From Aquirufa rosea (GTDB lineage: Bacteria > Bacteroidota > Bacteroidia > Cytophagales > Spirosomataceae): a DNA stretch of 64,000 nucleotides. The first letter of the stretch is position 1. The number at the start of each line of letters is the position of its first letter. Under the pieces are notes generated by a model, which was not told the DNA's origin, ran no database searches, and worked only from the letters and a program-made list of their open reading frames with translations. The stretch lies in NCBI RefSeq assembly GCF_004118285.1, contig NZ_SDHY01000003.1, positions 1 to 64,000 of the forward strand, read 5' to 3'. The position numbers and the translations under genes were made by a program. Below, piece after piece: positions 46,143 to 55,355 of the stretch.

Positions 46143-46360
46143 TATTCATCTTCATTAAAGAAGAAATCGTCTTTGGTTGGGTAATCAGGCCAAATCTCTT
46201 CAATGCTTTCAAATGGTTGACCATCATCTTCTAACTCTTGTAAGTTTTCAACTACTTCTAAAGGAGATCCTGTACGAATAGCGTAGTCAATTAATTCATC
46301 TTTTGAAGCAGGCCATGGTGCATCTTCTAAATAGGAGGCAAGTTCTAGTGTCCAGTACAT
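46139..46360 (-). CDS. DUF2795 small protein
   Basis: A 73-residue acidic protein. YLEDAPWPASKDELIDYAIRTGSPLEVVENLQELEDDGQPFESIEEIWPDYP matches DUF2795, a small conserved domain of unknown function. The C-terminus is acidic (TKDDFFFNEDEY). It has an exact -7 element upstream and a leader with a 14-bp palindrome, so it is a separately regulated unit. The stop overlaps glpD by 4 bases. Confidence 0.87.
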   Translation of the reverse strand: MYWTLELASYLEDAPWPASKDELIDYAIRTGSPLEVVENLQELEDDGQPFESIEEIWPDYPTKDDFFFNEDEY

Positions 46361-46409
46361 ATGTTTAATTTTAATTCTTAAAGATTCAAATTCTCCTTTA
46401 ACTCTTACA

Positions 46410-46423
46410 GATTCTTAAGAATC
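46410..46423. promoter_or_regulatory. 14-bp perfect palindrome in the DUF2795 leader
   Basis: GATTCTTAAGAATC is self-complementary and lies between the -7 element (46441-46448) and the DUF2795 ATG, in the transcribed leader. A protein-binding site is possible. The meaning is not established. Confidence 0.35.
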
Positions 46424-46440
46424 AAAGATTTATCGGACTG

Positions 46441-46448
46441 CAAAAGTA
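46441..46448 (-). promoter_or_regulatory. putative -7 promoter element for the DUF2795 gene
   Basis: TACTTTTG, an exact TAnnTTTG match on the minus strand, gives a leader of about 75 bases. Confidence 0.5.
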
Positions 46449-46537
46449 TAATAAAAAAATATTTATGAAAGATTTATTTTTTAAATTTTATATAAATAAA
46501 AGTAATCCTAACTTAACGATTCTAAAGCCCCATTTTT

Positions 46538-47296
46538 ATGTCTGATTTCCGCCCTATTTCCCTGGAAGTTTGTAGTTATTCCCTTTATTCTTGCCTTGCC
46601 GCTGATCAAGCGGGGGCAGACCGAGTAGAGCTTTGTGCCTCTCCTTGGGAAGGAGGTACTAGTCCTTCGGCAGGGGTAGTATCAGAAGCATTAACGCTCA
46701 CTTCTTTGGGAATTCATGTGATGGTTAGAGCCAGGGGAGGAGATTTTTGTTATGATGCATGGGAGAAAAAAACTATGCTGGCCGAGGTTAACCAATACCT
46801 TTCCATGGGGGTACATGGAATAGTCGTAGGCGCATTAAATCCGAAAGGAGATTTGGATATTGATTTTTTAAAAGAAGTTACTTATATCGTGGGAGATTCT
46901 GCCGAACTGACTTGCCATCGGGCCATTGATGTTTCCAGGCAGCCATTGGAAGTGATGGAGGCTTTGATTGAATTGGGTTTTACTCGTATTTTGACCTCTG
47001 GACAAAAAAATAAGGCGATAGAAGGAATAGATGCTATAGCCAACATGGTGGAGGCGGCACAAGGAAGAATTCAAATTATGGCGGGAAGTGGTGTCAATCC
47101 ACAAAACTGCCTTCAATTGCTGGATGCCGGAGTAGACGCACTTCATTTAAGCGCGCGAACTACGCGTGAATCAGATATGGTTTACCGCAGACCAGGGATA
47201 TCCATGGGAGGAGTAGCAGAAATTTCTGAATTTGAAGTGGCTTATGCCAGCCCAGAAATCATTCGAGCTGTGGTGTCGAAAATTAAAAACTATTAG
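46538..47296 (+). CDS. cutC: CutC-family copper homeostasis protein
   Basis: A 252-residue TIM-barrel protein. The N-terminal LEVCSYSLYSCLAADQAGADRVELCASPWEGGTSPS and the later HVMVRARGGDF and LTCHRAIDVSRQPLEVMEALIELGFTRILTSG are the CutC blocks. The family was linked to copper tolerance in E. coli, but its chemistry remains unclear. It is a single plus-strand gene. The stop overlaps the convergent ftsZ by 4 bases. Confidence 0.92.
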   Translation: MSDFRPISLEVCSYSLYSCLAADQAGADRVELCASPWEGGTSPSAGVVSEALTLTSLGIHVMVRARGGDFCYDAWEKKTMLAEVNQYLSMGVHGIVVGALNPKGDLDIDFLKEVTYIVGDSAELTCHRAIDVSRQPLEVMEALIELGFTRILTSGQKNKAIEGIDAIANMVEAAQGRIQIMAGSGVNPQNCLQLLDAGVDALHLSARTTRESDMVYRRPGISMGGVAEISEFEVAYASPEIIRAVVSKIKNY

Positions 47297-48579
47297 TCTT
47301 CGTACAAAGGAGTTTCGATCCACTCATCTTGTGGTATTCTACTCAAATCATACAAAGGAATTTGATTTCTTTGGTAGGTAGGAATGGAGAAATCATTTTC
47401 ATCTGGACCACCCTTCTTGAAATGATCCACCATTTTTTGGAATCGTACTTCATCACTTTCCGTATTGGATGAACTATTCGCACCAAATTCGTCAAATTCT
47501 ACCGTAGCTCCTGAAGTTAATGATGCTGGTTTGTTTGCTGTTCCATAATGCCTGGTGTCGCTTAATAAGAAATCATCCAAGGCATTTTGTTCATGCTCAA
47601 ATCCTGCAGCAATTACCGTCAAATACAAATCCTCACCCAAGTCGTCATCGGTTGAAAAACCAAATTTGACCATATCAGCCTGATCGTTGATTCTTTCATT
47701 TAGATATTCAATGATGGTATTTTGCTCACTCATCACCAAAGCATGATCCGTGCTGGTGGAAACAGTTACCAAAATCCGTTTGGCGCCTTTGATTTCTTGT
47801 GAGTTCAATAGAGGTGATTCTAATGCTTCAGCAATGGCTTGAAATGCTCGGTCTTCTCCTTTCCCTAAAGCTGAACTCATCATGGCTTGACCCGCATTTT
47901 TTAGGACTTTTTTCACGTCCATGAAGTCTGTGTTGATATCACCTGGCTTGGCAATTACATCCACCACACTTTTTACTGCTTTAGCTAAGACGTCATCGGC
48001 CTTGGCAAATGCATCCTTAACTGCCAATTTCTCATAAATTTGAGCCAATTTATCATTCATCACGACTAAAACTGTATCGCAATAATTCTTCAATTCTTGA
48101 ATACCCGTAAGGGCATATTGGATTTTTTCTCTTCCCTCCCAGGCATAAGGTGCAGTTACCACCGCAACGGTTAATAATCCTCTTTTGCGAGCAATTTCAG
48201 CCACTACTGGAGCTGCGCCAGTTCCTGTTCCTCCTCCCATACCAGCGGTAATGAATAGCATTTCAGTGCCCTCCGTCAGAACTGAATTTATTTTTTCTAA
48301 ACTTTCCAAAGCCGCAGTCTTACCTACCTCTGGATCAGTTCCAGCACCTAGCCCTTGCTCACCTAATTTGATTTTTGTCTTCACAGGATTAGAGGCCAAT
48401 GCCTGTGAATCTGTATTACAAATAATCAAATCCGCTCCTTTAATTTTCATATTATCCATGTGGCGTACCGCATTGGACCCTCCGCCACCGATTCCAATAA
48501 CCTTGATGATGGATTTAAATGAAGATTCAGGAACAATTTCCATTTTATGATCGAAAAAGGAAGGGTTCGGGTTATTCAT
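47293..48579 (-). CDS. ftsZ: cell division protein FtsZ
   Basis: Tubulin-like GTPase that polymerises into the division ring. In 428 residues, VIGIGGGGSNAVRHM precedes the GTP signature GGGTGTGAAPVV (115-126), followed by the T7-loop region INTDFMDVKKVLKNAG. The C-terminal tail is short: about 95 residues after the core with SIPTYQRNQ, which may be the FtsA/ZipA-type docking peptide, then a further 22 residues. The sequence is somewhat divergent in the core (APYAWEGREKIQYALTG). No ftsA, ftsQ or mur gene adjoins it, which is unusual. Adjacent genes are an M28 peptidase and cutC. Confidence 0.93.
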   Translation of the reverse strand: MNNPNPSFFDHKMEIVPESSFKSIIKVIGIGGGGSNAVRHMDNMKIKGADLIICNTDSQALASNPVKTKIKLGEQGLGAGTDPEVGKTAALESLEKINSVLTEGTEMLFITAGMGGGTGTGAAPVVAEIARKRGLLTVAVVTAPYAWEGREKIQYALTGIQELKNYCDTVLVVMNDKLAQIYEKLAVKDAFAKADDVLAKAVKSVVDVIAKPGDINTDFMDVKKVLKNAGQAMMSSALGKGEDRAFQAIAEALESPLLNSQEIKGAKRILVTVSTSTDHALVMSEQNTIIEYLNERINDQADMVKFGFSTDDDLGEDLYLTVIAAGFEHEQNALDDFLLSDTRHYGTANKPASLTSGATVEFDEFGANSSSNTESDEVRFQKMVDHFKKGGPDENDFSIPTYQRNQIPLYDLSRIPQDEWIETPLYED

Positions 48580-48633
48580 AAGTTTAATCTGCTTTTTGGG
48601 AATAATTTAATTAATTCAATAATGCTGGAGAGT

Positions 48634-50124
48634 CTATTCTTTTCCCCAGCGCCAGTCATTACCGAGTTCTAAATCTCTTCGTAAATTTTGCTTAATGAAG
48701 AAATCTCGGGTCGAGTAAAAATCAAGTTTTTTAGCTGGAATGACAGGTGCGTTGGCCATTCCATATAAGAGCATAGCTGTATACTTAACAGTATTTTCTA
48801 ATTCTTTTTTATTGACTAAGTCAAATGAATCGCAGTTGGCATGATAGCAATCTAACACTTTACGTTCTAATCTTCCCATAGGGGCACTGGCTGGAATGCC
48901 TTCTAACAAGAAGGATTGGTGGTCCGAATGTAACCCAGCCGCATTGCTGATTTCATTGGCAAATGAAGGGTCTATGGATTTGATTTTATTACCTATTTCT
49001 TTTAAAACAGCGACCAATTCATCTCGGCCACCGGCATTAAAACCGTAGACATTGTTTGTCATGTCTAAGTTGATCATGTACACGATGTCATTGATTTCTC
49101 CTGTCTTCTTCGCTCTCTCGATATAAGCTCTAGAACCAAGTAGACCTTGTTCTTCTCCCATGAATGCCACAAATTCAATAGTTCTTTTACTCTTTAACCC
49201 TAGTGCCTTGAATGTTCGAGCAATATCAATAACCGAAAAGGATCCAATCCCATTGTCAATAGCTCCTGTAGCTAAGTCCCAGGAATCTAAATGTCCCCCG
49301 ATGATGATTTTTTCACGGCGATATTTTTTGTTATCCCCTTTCAAAGTAGCCACCACATTACGTGCTTTGATAGGCTTACTAACATTATGCATTTCTATTA
49401 AACCGAGAAGGCCCGGTTGTTCTACCAACCATTTTCTAATTTCCAATCCACTTTCCCAAGTGATACAAACAGCAGGAATAGAGATTAAATTTCCTGTAAC
49501 AGAGGCTGTTCCAGTTAATAATACCTGTCCTTTAACGGTATTGATAAAAATAACTCCGATGGCTCCGTATTGAATAGCCAATGCTGTTTTTTCTGAACGA
49601 TGAAGGTTTTTTTCTCCAGGTTTGCCATCCACCAAACCAATATTCATTAGTGCAACTTTGCCCTTGATTTGTTCTTTTTTCGCCTCAAAATCTGCATCCA
49701 AACCATTTCCCATGTCGACGATGGTTCCGGTGATATTAGCCTCTACCGGAGTCATAGCTAATGAAACCACAGGCACTTCTCTGAAATCATCGGATTTGGG
49801 TGGGGCCACTGATAAAGTTACCGTATCTCTAGCCCATGCCTCTACTTGAAAGCCTTGATATTTGGTATCTCGGAAACCATATTTTTTGAATAGATTGAAT
49901 GCGAACTCCTCGGCTCTTTTTCCTTTTTCACTACCCGTTAAACGATGACCAAGACTTTGGCATGCTGTTCCTAAGGAAGAATAGGCTAAGGAATTTTGTT
50001 CTACCTCATCTTTGATTCGCTTAAAGGCCGATTCTATACTTTCTTCTCCCCCTATACTAGGGCTAAAGCCAAATGAGCCAAGTATTAAAATACACAAAAT
50101 GAGGGACAATATACTTTTCTTCAT
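48634..50124 (-). CDS. secreted M28-family zinc aminopeptidase with PA domain
   Basis: A 496-residue protease with a signal peptide (MKKSILSLILCILILGSFGF). A protease-associated (PA) insertion occupies about 120-245. The M28 catalytic core has HLDSWDLATGAIDNGIG (metal His and Asp), MGEEQGLLGS (catalytic and metal Glu), NLDMTN, and HSDHQSF with the last metal His. This zinc pattern indicates two metals and aminopeptidase or carboxypeptidase action in the periplasm or outside. The substrate is unknown. It is divergent in role from its neighbours ftsZ and a thioredoxin-like gene, though on the same strand. Confidence 0.93.
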   Translation of the reverse strand: MKKSILSLILCILILGSFGFSPSIGGEESIESAFKRIKDEVEQNSLAYSSLGTACQSLGHRLTGSEKGKRAEEFAFNLFKKYGFRDTKYQGFQVEAWARDTVTLSVAPPKSDDFREVPVVSLAMTPVEANITGTIVDMGNGLDADFEAKKEQIKGKVALMNIGLVDGKPGEKNLHRSEKTALAIQYGAIGVIFINTVKGQVLLTGTASVTGNLISIPAVCITWESGLEIRKWLVEQPGLLGLIEMHNVSKPIKARNVVATLKGDNKKYRREKIIIGGHLDSWDLATGAIDNGIGSFSVIDIARTFKALGLKSKRTIEFVAFMGEEQGLLGSRAYIERAKKTGEINDIVYMINLDMTNNVYGFNAGGRDELVAVLKEIGNKIKSIDPSFANEISNAAGLHSDHQSFLLEGIPASAPMGRLERKVLDCYHANCDSFDLVNKKELENTVKYTAMLLYGMANAPVIPAKKLDFYSTRDFFIKQNLRRDLELGNDWRWGKE

Positions 50125-50223
50125 AGATTAGCTTTGGTAGGATGAAGGCTTACGATTCAGAAAATTACTTTTTTTTTCGCCAAATAACAATTCAGATCTT
50201 TAGGAATTTATTGAAATGAAAAA

Positions 50224-51237
50224 TTAAGGAAGTAGGCAGTCTTGGCTACCTGGTTTTTTTAAAAGCTTACACCAAAATTCTTTTTCCTTTTCAGGTATGA
50301 CCTTGCCTCCATAGAAATTTTTTACACGAGTAGCAGCCTGATCCAAGGAATTGTTATCCAAATCAATTAATACCTCCAAATAAATAAACCTCGAGGCAAT
50401 TTGTTGAGGTTTTATACCAATATTCTGCAATCCTTTTTTCAGGCTTTCAAGTCTCTCTTGGCTATATTTACGGGCTCTGCTGCTATACAAGCTGGTCATA
50501 ATGGTATTTTCTGCCGTTTGTCTCACATCTAAGCTGTCATATTTTTTTTCATAGTTCTTGATATGGGATATAAAATATTTAAACAGGGGATTATCGTCAT
50601 CCATCATTACTTTTTGCATGAGAAGAAAGCTAGTTTCTCCTTCATATTCTTCCGGCTTGATTAATTCTACTAAATCATTGACCAAGGCCACATTCTTTAA
50701 AGTATCCAAACTCAGACGAGTAAAAAATGCGGCTGAAATCATATTCTCTTTGTTTCGCTCCCCTTGCGCATACCTTGTAAGTAATTGTGCTTGATTACTT
50801 GATGGATTTTTGGCTCTGTCTAATAGCTGAATGATACCTTGCACAGAATTGCTATTTTCTCCCACTGGTTCTATGTTCCACACTTTCCCTTGTGGAGAAA
50901 ATACAATGAAGGAGGGGGTGGAAGGGATAAATATCTTTTTTGAGCGTAAAAACAAAATGTTCTCTCTTTTGCTTAAATCCAACTGATAAGCATGAAAGTT
51001 TTGATCCAAGTAGGCTTTGACACTAGGGTTACTCAAGGTTTTGTCGTAGGCAATACAATGGGCACAAGTAGGGAGAAAAGCCTCAAAAAAAATGGGCTTA
51101 TTTTCTTTCTCAGCCTTTTTGAAAATCTCATCAAAGGCTATAATTGGTCTGAATGATTTATTATGGTCAATTTTCTGGGCGGATAGGTTTTGACCTAGGC
51201 AGAAGAAACAAATAATGATAAAAAGAGATAGGCGCAT
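50224..51237 (-). CDS. secreted thioredoxin-fold protein
   Basis: A 337-residue protein with a signal peptide (cleavage near LSAQ). Residues about 30-145 have a thioredoxin-like fold with a CAHC redox pair in FLPTCAHCIAYDKTL and the cis-Pro in STPSFIVFSP, as in Thioredoxin_7/DUF255-related proteins. The C-terminal 190 residues are helical with no recognised domain. The protein probably acts on disulfides in the periplasm or outer envelope. It lies 24 bases upstream (minus strand: downstream of) the YifB gene, which may place it in that transcript. Confidence 0.83.
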   Translation of the reverse strand: MRLSLFIIICFFCLGQNLSAQKIDHNKSFRPIIAFDEIFKKAEKENKPIFFEAFLPTCAHCIAYDKTLSNPSVKAYLDQNFHAYQLDLSKRENILFLRSKKIFIPSTPSFIVFSPQGKVWNIEPVGENSNSVQGIIQLLDRAKNPSSNQAQLLTRYAQGERNKENMISAAFFTRLSLDTLKNVALVNDLVELIKPEEYEGETSFLLMQKVMMDDDNPLFKYFISHIKNYEKKYDSLDVRQTAENTIMTSLYSSRARKYSQERLESLKKGLQNIGIKPQQIASRFIYLEVLIDLDNNSLDQAATRVKNFYGGKVIPEKEKEFWCKLLKKPGSQDCLLP

Positions 51238-51261
51238 ATAATTATTTTTTTCAAAAATACA

Positions 51262-52800
51262 TTATCCAGCCCAATTTTCTCTATCTAAATTTCGGTAGGC
51301 AATAGCTTCAGCAATATGGGTCGCTTGAATTTCTTCTTCCCCAGCTAAGTCGGCAATTGTTCTTGCCACTTTTCTTATTTTATCAAAAGCTCTCGCTGAT
51401 AGTTGCAGTTTATTCATGGCTATAGACAAAAGCTGTTGTGATGCCCCATCCAAGTTGCAAAAAGTATTTACTTGAGTACTGCTCATCATGGCATTGGAAT
51501 GAATTTTGGGGAATGGGATAAATCGTTCTTGCTGGATTTTTCTGGCTTTTAGTACTCTACTTCTGAGCTGCTCACTGGTTTCTGAGCTATGTTTGGCTTG
51601 CATCTTATCGAAAGGTACAGGGACGATTTCAATATGCATGTCTATTCTGTCCAACAAGGGGCCAGATATTCGATTTAGGTACCTTTGGACTTGCCCTGGC
51701 CCACATACGCAGTCCTTGGAAGGGTGATTGTAATAACCACATGGACAAGGATTCATGCTCGCTACCAGCATAAAATTTGCGGGAAATTCCAGAGACCATT
51801 TGGCCCTAGAAATATGTACTTTTCTGTCTTCCAAAGGTTGGCGCATGACTTCAAGCGCATTTCTGTTAAACTCAGGTAGTTCATCTAAAAATAAAACACC
51901 GTGATGGGCCAGAGATATTTCTCCAGGTTGAGGGAAGGAGCCTCCACCTACCAGCGCAGCATTGGAGATGGTATGGTGGGGGCTTCGGAAGGGTCTGTGT
52001 GTTAAAAGCGCATGTTTGCCCATCAGTTTACCTGCTACGGAATGGATTTTAGTAACTTCCAATGCTTCCGCTAATGAAAAGGGGGGCAATATCGTGGGCA
52101 GTCTTTTGGCCAACATGGTTTTGCCAGCCCCAGGTGGACCTATCATAATGAGGTTATGGCCTCCTGCTGCTGCGATTTCAAAGGCCCTTTTGACATTTTC
52201 CTGCCCCTGAACCTGAGAGAAATCTACCTCAAATTCCTCATGAGATTGGTTGAATAAGGAAGGTATATCCACCTGAAGAGGTTCTATTGCCAATTTTCCC
52301 CGGATGAATTGTATGGTTTCCCTCAAGTGAGACAGTCCATATACTTCCAACCCATCGACAATGGCGGCTTCCAATGCATTTTCCTTGGGTAAAATAAGTT
52401 TCTTAATCCCTCTATTTTGCGCTTCCACAGCGATAGGCAAGGCGCCTTTGATGGGGCGAATTGTTCCATCCAAGGCAAGCTCACCCATAATGGCAAAGTG
52501 GTCAAGGCCTTTTAGCTCTACTTGTTCCGAGGCTTCTAAGATGGATAGCGCAATAGGCAAATCGTAGGCTGACCCCTCTTTTCGAATGTCTGCAGGTGCT
52601 AAATTAACAATGACTTTTCTTCTCGGGAAAAAGAATCCGTTGTTTTTAAGGGCAGATTCTACCCTTTGTATGGACTCTTTGATAGTGGAGTCGGGTAAAC
52701 CTACTAAGTAACATTTGCTTCCTTGCCCTACATGGGTTTCAATCGTAATGAGATTGGCGGATACTCCAAATACGGCACATCCAAAAGTTTTTGCTAACAT
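51262..52800 (-). CDS. YifB/ComM-family Mg-chelatase-like AAA+ ATPase
   Basis: A 512-residue protein. It begins with a Lon-like ribosomal S5 fold (about 1-165: FGCAVFGVSANLITIETHV, LPDSTIKESIQRVESALKNNGF). The AAA+ domain follows with Walker A GPPGAGKTMLAKRL, Walker B LFLDELPEF, and a cysteine cluster CPCGYYNHPSKDCVCGPGQ. The Mg_chelatase_C domain ends the chain. The family (ComM) promotes branch migration during natural transformation. The frame opens at a TTG (52815), but ATG 52800 is the better start. Confidence 0.93.
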   Translation of the reverse strand: MLAKTFGCAVFGVSANLITIETHVGQGSKCYLVGLPDSTIKESIQRVESALKNNGFFFPRRKVIVNLAPADIRKEGSAYDLPIALSILEASEQVELKGLDHFAIMGELALDGTIRPIKGALPIAVEAQNRGIKKLILPKENALEAAIVDGLEVYGLSHLRETIQFIRGKLAIEPLQVDIPSLFNQSHEEFEVDFSQVQGQENVKRAFEIAAAGGHNLIMIGPPGAGKTMLAKRLPTILPPFSLAEALEVTKIHSVAGKLMGKHALLTHRPFRSPHHTISNAALVGGGSFPQPGEISLAHHGVLFLDELPEFNRNALEVMRQPLEDRKVHISRAKWSLEFPANFMLVASMNPCPCGYYNHPSKDCVCGPGQVQRYLNRISGPLLDRIDMHIEIVPVPFDKMQAKHSSETSEQLRSRVLKARKIQQERFIPFPKIHSNAMMSSTQVNTFCNLDGASQQLLSIAMNKLQLSARAFDKIRKVARTIADLAGEEEIQATHIAEAIAYRNLDRENWAG

Positions 52801-52838
52801 GGTTTTTGTTAGCAAATTAGTTCAAATACCTTCTCGAC

Positions 52839-53735
52839 TTAATCAGTTAATTGAACATTGTCTTTATTTACCAATAGCTTGATTTTTTTGCCAAAGACTA
52901 ATGGGAAATTTTGGGCAATGTGCCCAGAAGGAAATTCGAAAGCAATGGGGTATTTTGTACCTGCAGTATGCTCAAGAATGATTTCATTGATACTTTTTCC
53001 CACCGTTAGGCTTGCTTCTTTACAGTCGCTAAAACTTCCGACTATCAAACCCGCTAATCCATTCAGTAAGCCGGCACGTTTTAATTGTAGGACCATTCGG
53101 TCTACATGATATAAGTTCTCTCCCACATCTTCTAAAATTAAAATACGCCCTTTGAAGCTGGGAAGGCTAGCACTACCAATAAGGTGCACAATTAAAGATA
53201 AATTCCCTCCAATGATTTCTGCCTCCGCTTGACCTGGTCTATTTTCTGCTTCCGCTGGTAATTCGATGTCCGTTTTTCCCTCAAAGAGTAAGCATCTTAA
53301 TTTCTCAAGAGCTTCATCTCCGCCCACTTGACAGAAATTATGGGGCATGGGACCGTGGATACTTGCGATACCTAATTGGGTTACGTGATTCAATATGGCT
53401 GTGATGTCTGAAAATCCGATTATCCATTTTGGGTTGGCAACAAATCTTTCAAAATTCAATTGATCCAAAATCCTGCTTGAGCCATATCCGCCGCGAATAG
53501 GGAAGATGGCTTTTATGTTGGGATCGTCTAATGCCAGTTGAAAATCGCTGCTTCTCTCCACATCGCTTCCACCAAATCCGAAATAATGAGATAAGGCATG
53601 GGGTGCCATTCGTACTTGTAGGTCCCAAGACTCCAATATTTCAACGCCTTGTTTCCATTGATCGCTCTTTGGGTGGGAGGCTGGAGATACCAAAATCACT
53701 TCATCGCCAGGACGTAATAAAGGAGGAGTTTTCAT
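52839..53735 (-). CDS. LD-carboxypeptidase (MEROPS S66, LdcA-like)
   Basis: A 298-residue peptidase that removes the terminal D-Ala of wall tetrapeptides, part of peptidoglycan recycling. It has the N-terminal VILVSPASHPKSDQWKQG, the Ser-nucleophile region IRGGYGSSRIL, the SASIHGPMPHNF loop, and the terminal segment with His in FPSGHIAQNFPLVFGKKI. A TTG at 53756 would extend it by seven residues; ATG 53735 is preferred. Divergent from the GT2 gene across 50-odd bases. Confidence 0.9.
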   Translation of the reverse strand: MKTPPLLRPGDEVILVSPASHPKSDQWKQGVEILESWDLQVRMAPHALSHYFGFGGSDVERSSDFQLALDDPNIKAIFPIRGGYGSSRILDQLNFERFVANPKWIIGFSDITAILNHVTQLGIASIHGPMPHNFCQVGGDEALEKLRCLLFEGKTDIELPAEAENRPGQAEAEIIGGNLSLIVHLIGSASLPSFKGRILILEDVGENLYHVDRMVLQLKRAGLLNGLAGLIVGSFSDCKEASLTVGKSINEIILEHTAGTKYPIAFEFPSGHIAQNFPLVFGKKIKLLVNKDNVQLTD

Positions 53736-53802
53736 GTGCTGTAGAATGGTAGACAAATATGAATGATTTTTCGCTTTAACCCAAGGTTTAATTTTCGTAT
53801 TA

Positions 53803-54567
53803 TTGCAAAAAATATTAGCCTTTTTGACTATTCTTAGGACAAATAAATGCCTGGACTTGGTTCATCCCTGTTATAATCCGCATGTAGGTTGGGCACAGGA
53901 ATTATGTAGTCATTACACACTTTTTATGTCCAAAATTCCAAAGGATGTAGTGGTACATGTGTACGTGGTAGATGATGGGAGTAAGTACGGAGTAAATCCT
54001 AAGGATATTCAGTTTTTAGAACAATCTATTCCCCATTTTACATTTATACCCTTAAGTCAGAATTTAGGTAAAGGTGGAGCCCTGCGGCAAGCAATCCAAC
54101 AGACCCAAGGAGATTGGGTCATTTACACGGACGCGGATTATCCTTATCGCATGGAAAATGCCTGGGAAATGTTCCAAATCTTGACATCAGGTAAATCGGA
54201 TGTTGTGGTAGGTGTTCGAGATGAGCAATATTATGACCAATTGCCTTTACGTAGGAAAATATTTTCATTGTCACTCAAATTGATGAATTACTTATTTTTT
54301 CCAAGTTTAAAAGTAAAAGATACTCAATCAGGTCTAAAAGGTTTCAATGCCAAGGGGAAGGAATTATTTCTGAAAACCAAAATTTCTGCCTTTCTATTTG
54401 ATATGGAATTTTTGGTTTTGGTATCCAAGGAGAAGGATATCAAGTTGGACTGGATTTATGTGCAGGTAAGGGATGGAATTCAATTTTCCACCATGCGTAC
54501 CCAGACAATTCTCATCGAGTTATTTAATTTTGCTTCTATTTTACTCCGGGGTATTTTGACCAAATGA
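53803..54567 (+). CDS. family 2 glycosyltransferase, start codon uncertain
   Basis: A GT2 enzyme of about 250 residues, similar to dolichyl- or polyprenyl-phosphate sugar transferases. It has DLVHPCYNPHVGW, then YVVDDGSKYGV, NLGKGGALRQAI, and the metal-binding YTDADYPYRMEN, followed by DTQSGLKGF. There is no in-frame ATG before the conserved strand. The open frame begins at a TTG at 53803, inside a -7-like sequence. The first ATG, 53847-53849, has a good AGGA ribosome site 7 bases upstream (53836-53839) but is out of frame by one base. This suggests a frameshift near codon 2 (see findings). The gene overlaps the deacetylase by 4 bases. Confidence 0.8.
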   Translation: MQKILAFLTILRTNKCLDLVHPCYNPHVGWAQELCSHYTLFMSKIPKDVVVHVYVVDDGSKYGVNPKDIQFLEQSIPHFTFIPLSQNLGKGGALRQAIQQTQGDWVIYTDADYPYRMENAWEMFQILTSGKSDVVVGVRDEQYYDQLPLRRKIFSLSLKLMNYLFFPSLKVKDTQSGLKGFNAKGKELFLKTKISAFLFDMEFLVLVSKEKDIKLDWIYVQVRDGIQFSTMRTQTILIELFNFASILLRGILTK

Positions 54568-55355
54568 AGCCAGCTCCTGCCATTTTATTGACCATTGACG
54601 TAGAGGAATGTGATATTCCAATAGAATATGGGTATGCCATGGAATTGGAGGAACAATTGGAGCAGTCAAGAAAAGGCTTGAAGGAGTTTATGTCGGTGGT
54701 CACTCAGGCGGAGGTCCCCTGTACTGTATTTTGTACTGGGGTTTATGCCCAACATAATTCGGATTGGATAAAGAAATTGGAGCAACAGCATGAATTAGCC
54801 TCTCATGGATTTTATCATAGTCAATTTCAGGTAGCAGATTTATTATCATCCCGACAATTGCTGGAAGATTTAAGTGGTAGAAAAGTAACAGGATTTAGAA
54901 TGGCTAGGATGCAGCATATAGATGAAAAGGAAATTCTAAAAGCAGGTTATCAATATCACTCGTCATTGAATCCCACTTGGATTCCAGGTAGATACAATCA
55001 TTTGAGCGCATCCAAGCTGCCTTTCTTTGAACAGGGATTGTGGAATATTCCCGCCTCTGTGACTCCCAATTTTCGGATACCCTTGTTTTGGTTGGCCTTT
55101 AAAAATTTCCCATTGTTCGTATTTAAACAGCTTTGTCGTGAAACCTTAAAAAAGAACGGATTTCTTAATTTGTATTTTCATCCTTGGGAGTTCTCGGACT
55201 TATCAAAATACCCTTTACCTGCCCATGCGAGTCGAGGGTCCAAGGGGGAGCTAATAAAGAAATTGAAATCTTTAATTCAGTATTTTCAAGAGGAGAATCT
55301 AGGGGAATTTATGACGATGCAAGATTTTGTAAAGCAATTAGAAAATGGAAAATAA
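54564..55355 (+). CDS. polysaccharide deacetylase (NodB-like)
   Basis: A 263-residue carbohydrate esterase of family 4 type. The N-terminal LTIDVEECD holds the conserved Asp pair region, then VFCTGVYAQ, and the metal-binding HELASHGFYHSQF. The C-terminal TM-like region and the last motif resemble enzymes acting on lipid-linked sugars or capsule units. It overlaps the GT2 stop (ATGA) and the downstream membrane protein by 11 bases, so the three genes are translationally coupled. Confidence 0.88.
   Translation: MKPAPAILLTIDVEECDIPIEYGYAMELEEQLEQSRKGLKEFMSVVTQAEVPCTVFCTGVYAQHNSDWIKKLEQQHELASHGFYHSQFQVADLLSSRQLLEDLSGRKVTGFRMARMQHIDEKEILKAGYQYHSSLNPTWIPGRYNHLSASKLPFFEQGLWNIPASVTPNFRIPLFWLAFKNFPLFVFKQLCRETLKKNGFLNLYFHPWEFSDLSKYPLPAHASRGSKGELIKKLKSLIQYFQEENLGEFMTMQDFVKQLENGK

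Noticed and set aside
49160-49573. 137-codon open frame opposite the M28 peptidase gene
   Set aside because: It is the antisense shadow of a well-supported gene, with no ribosome site and no conserved motif.
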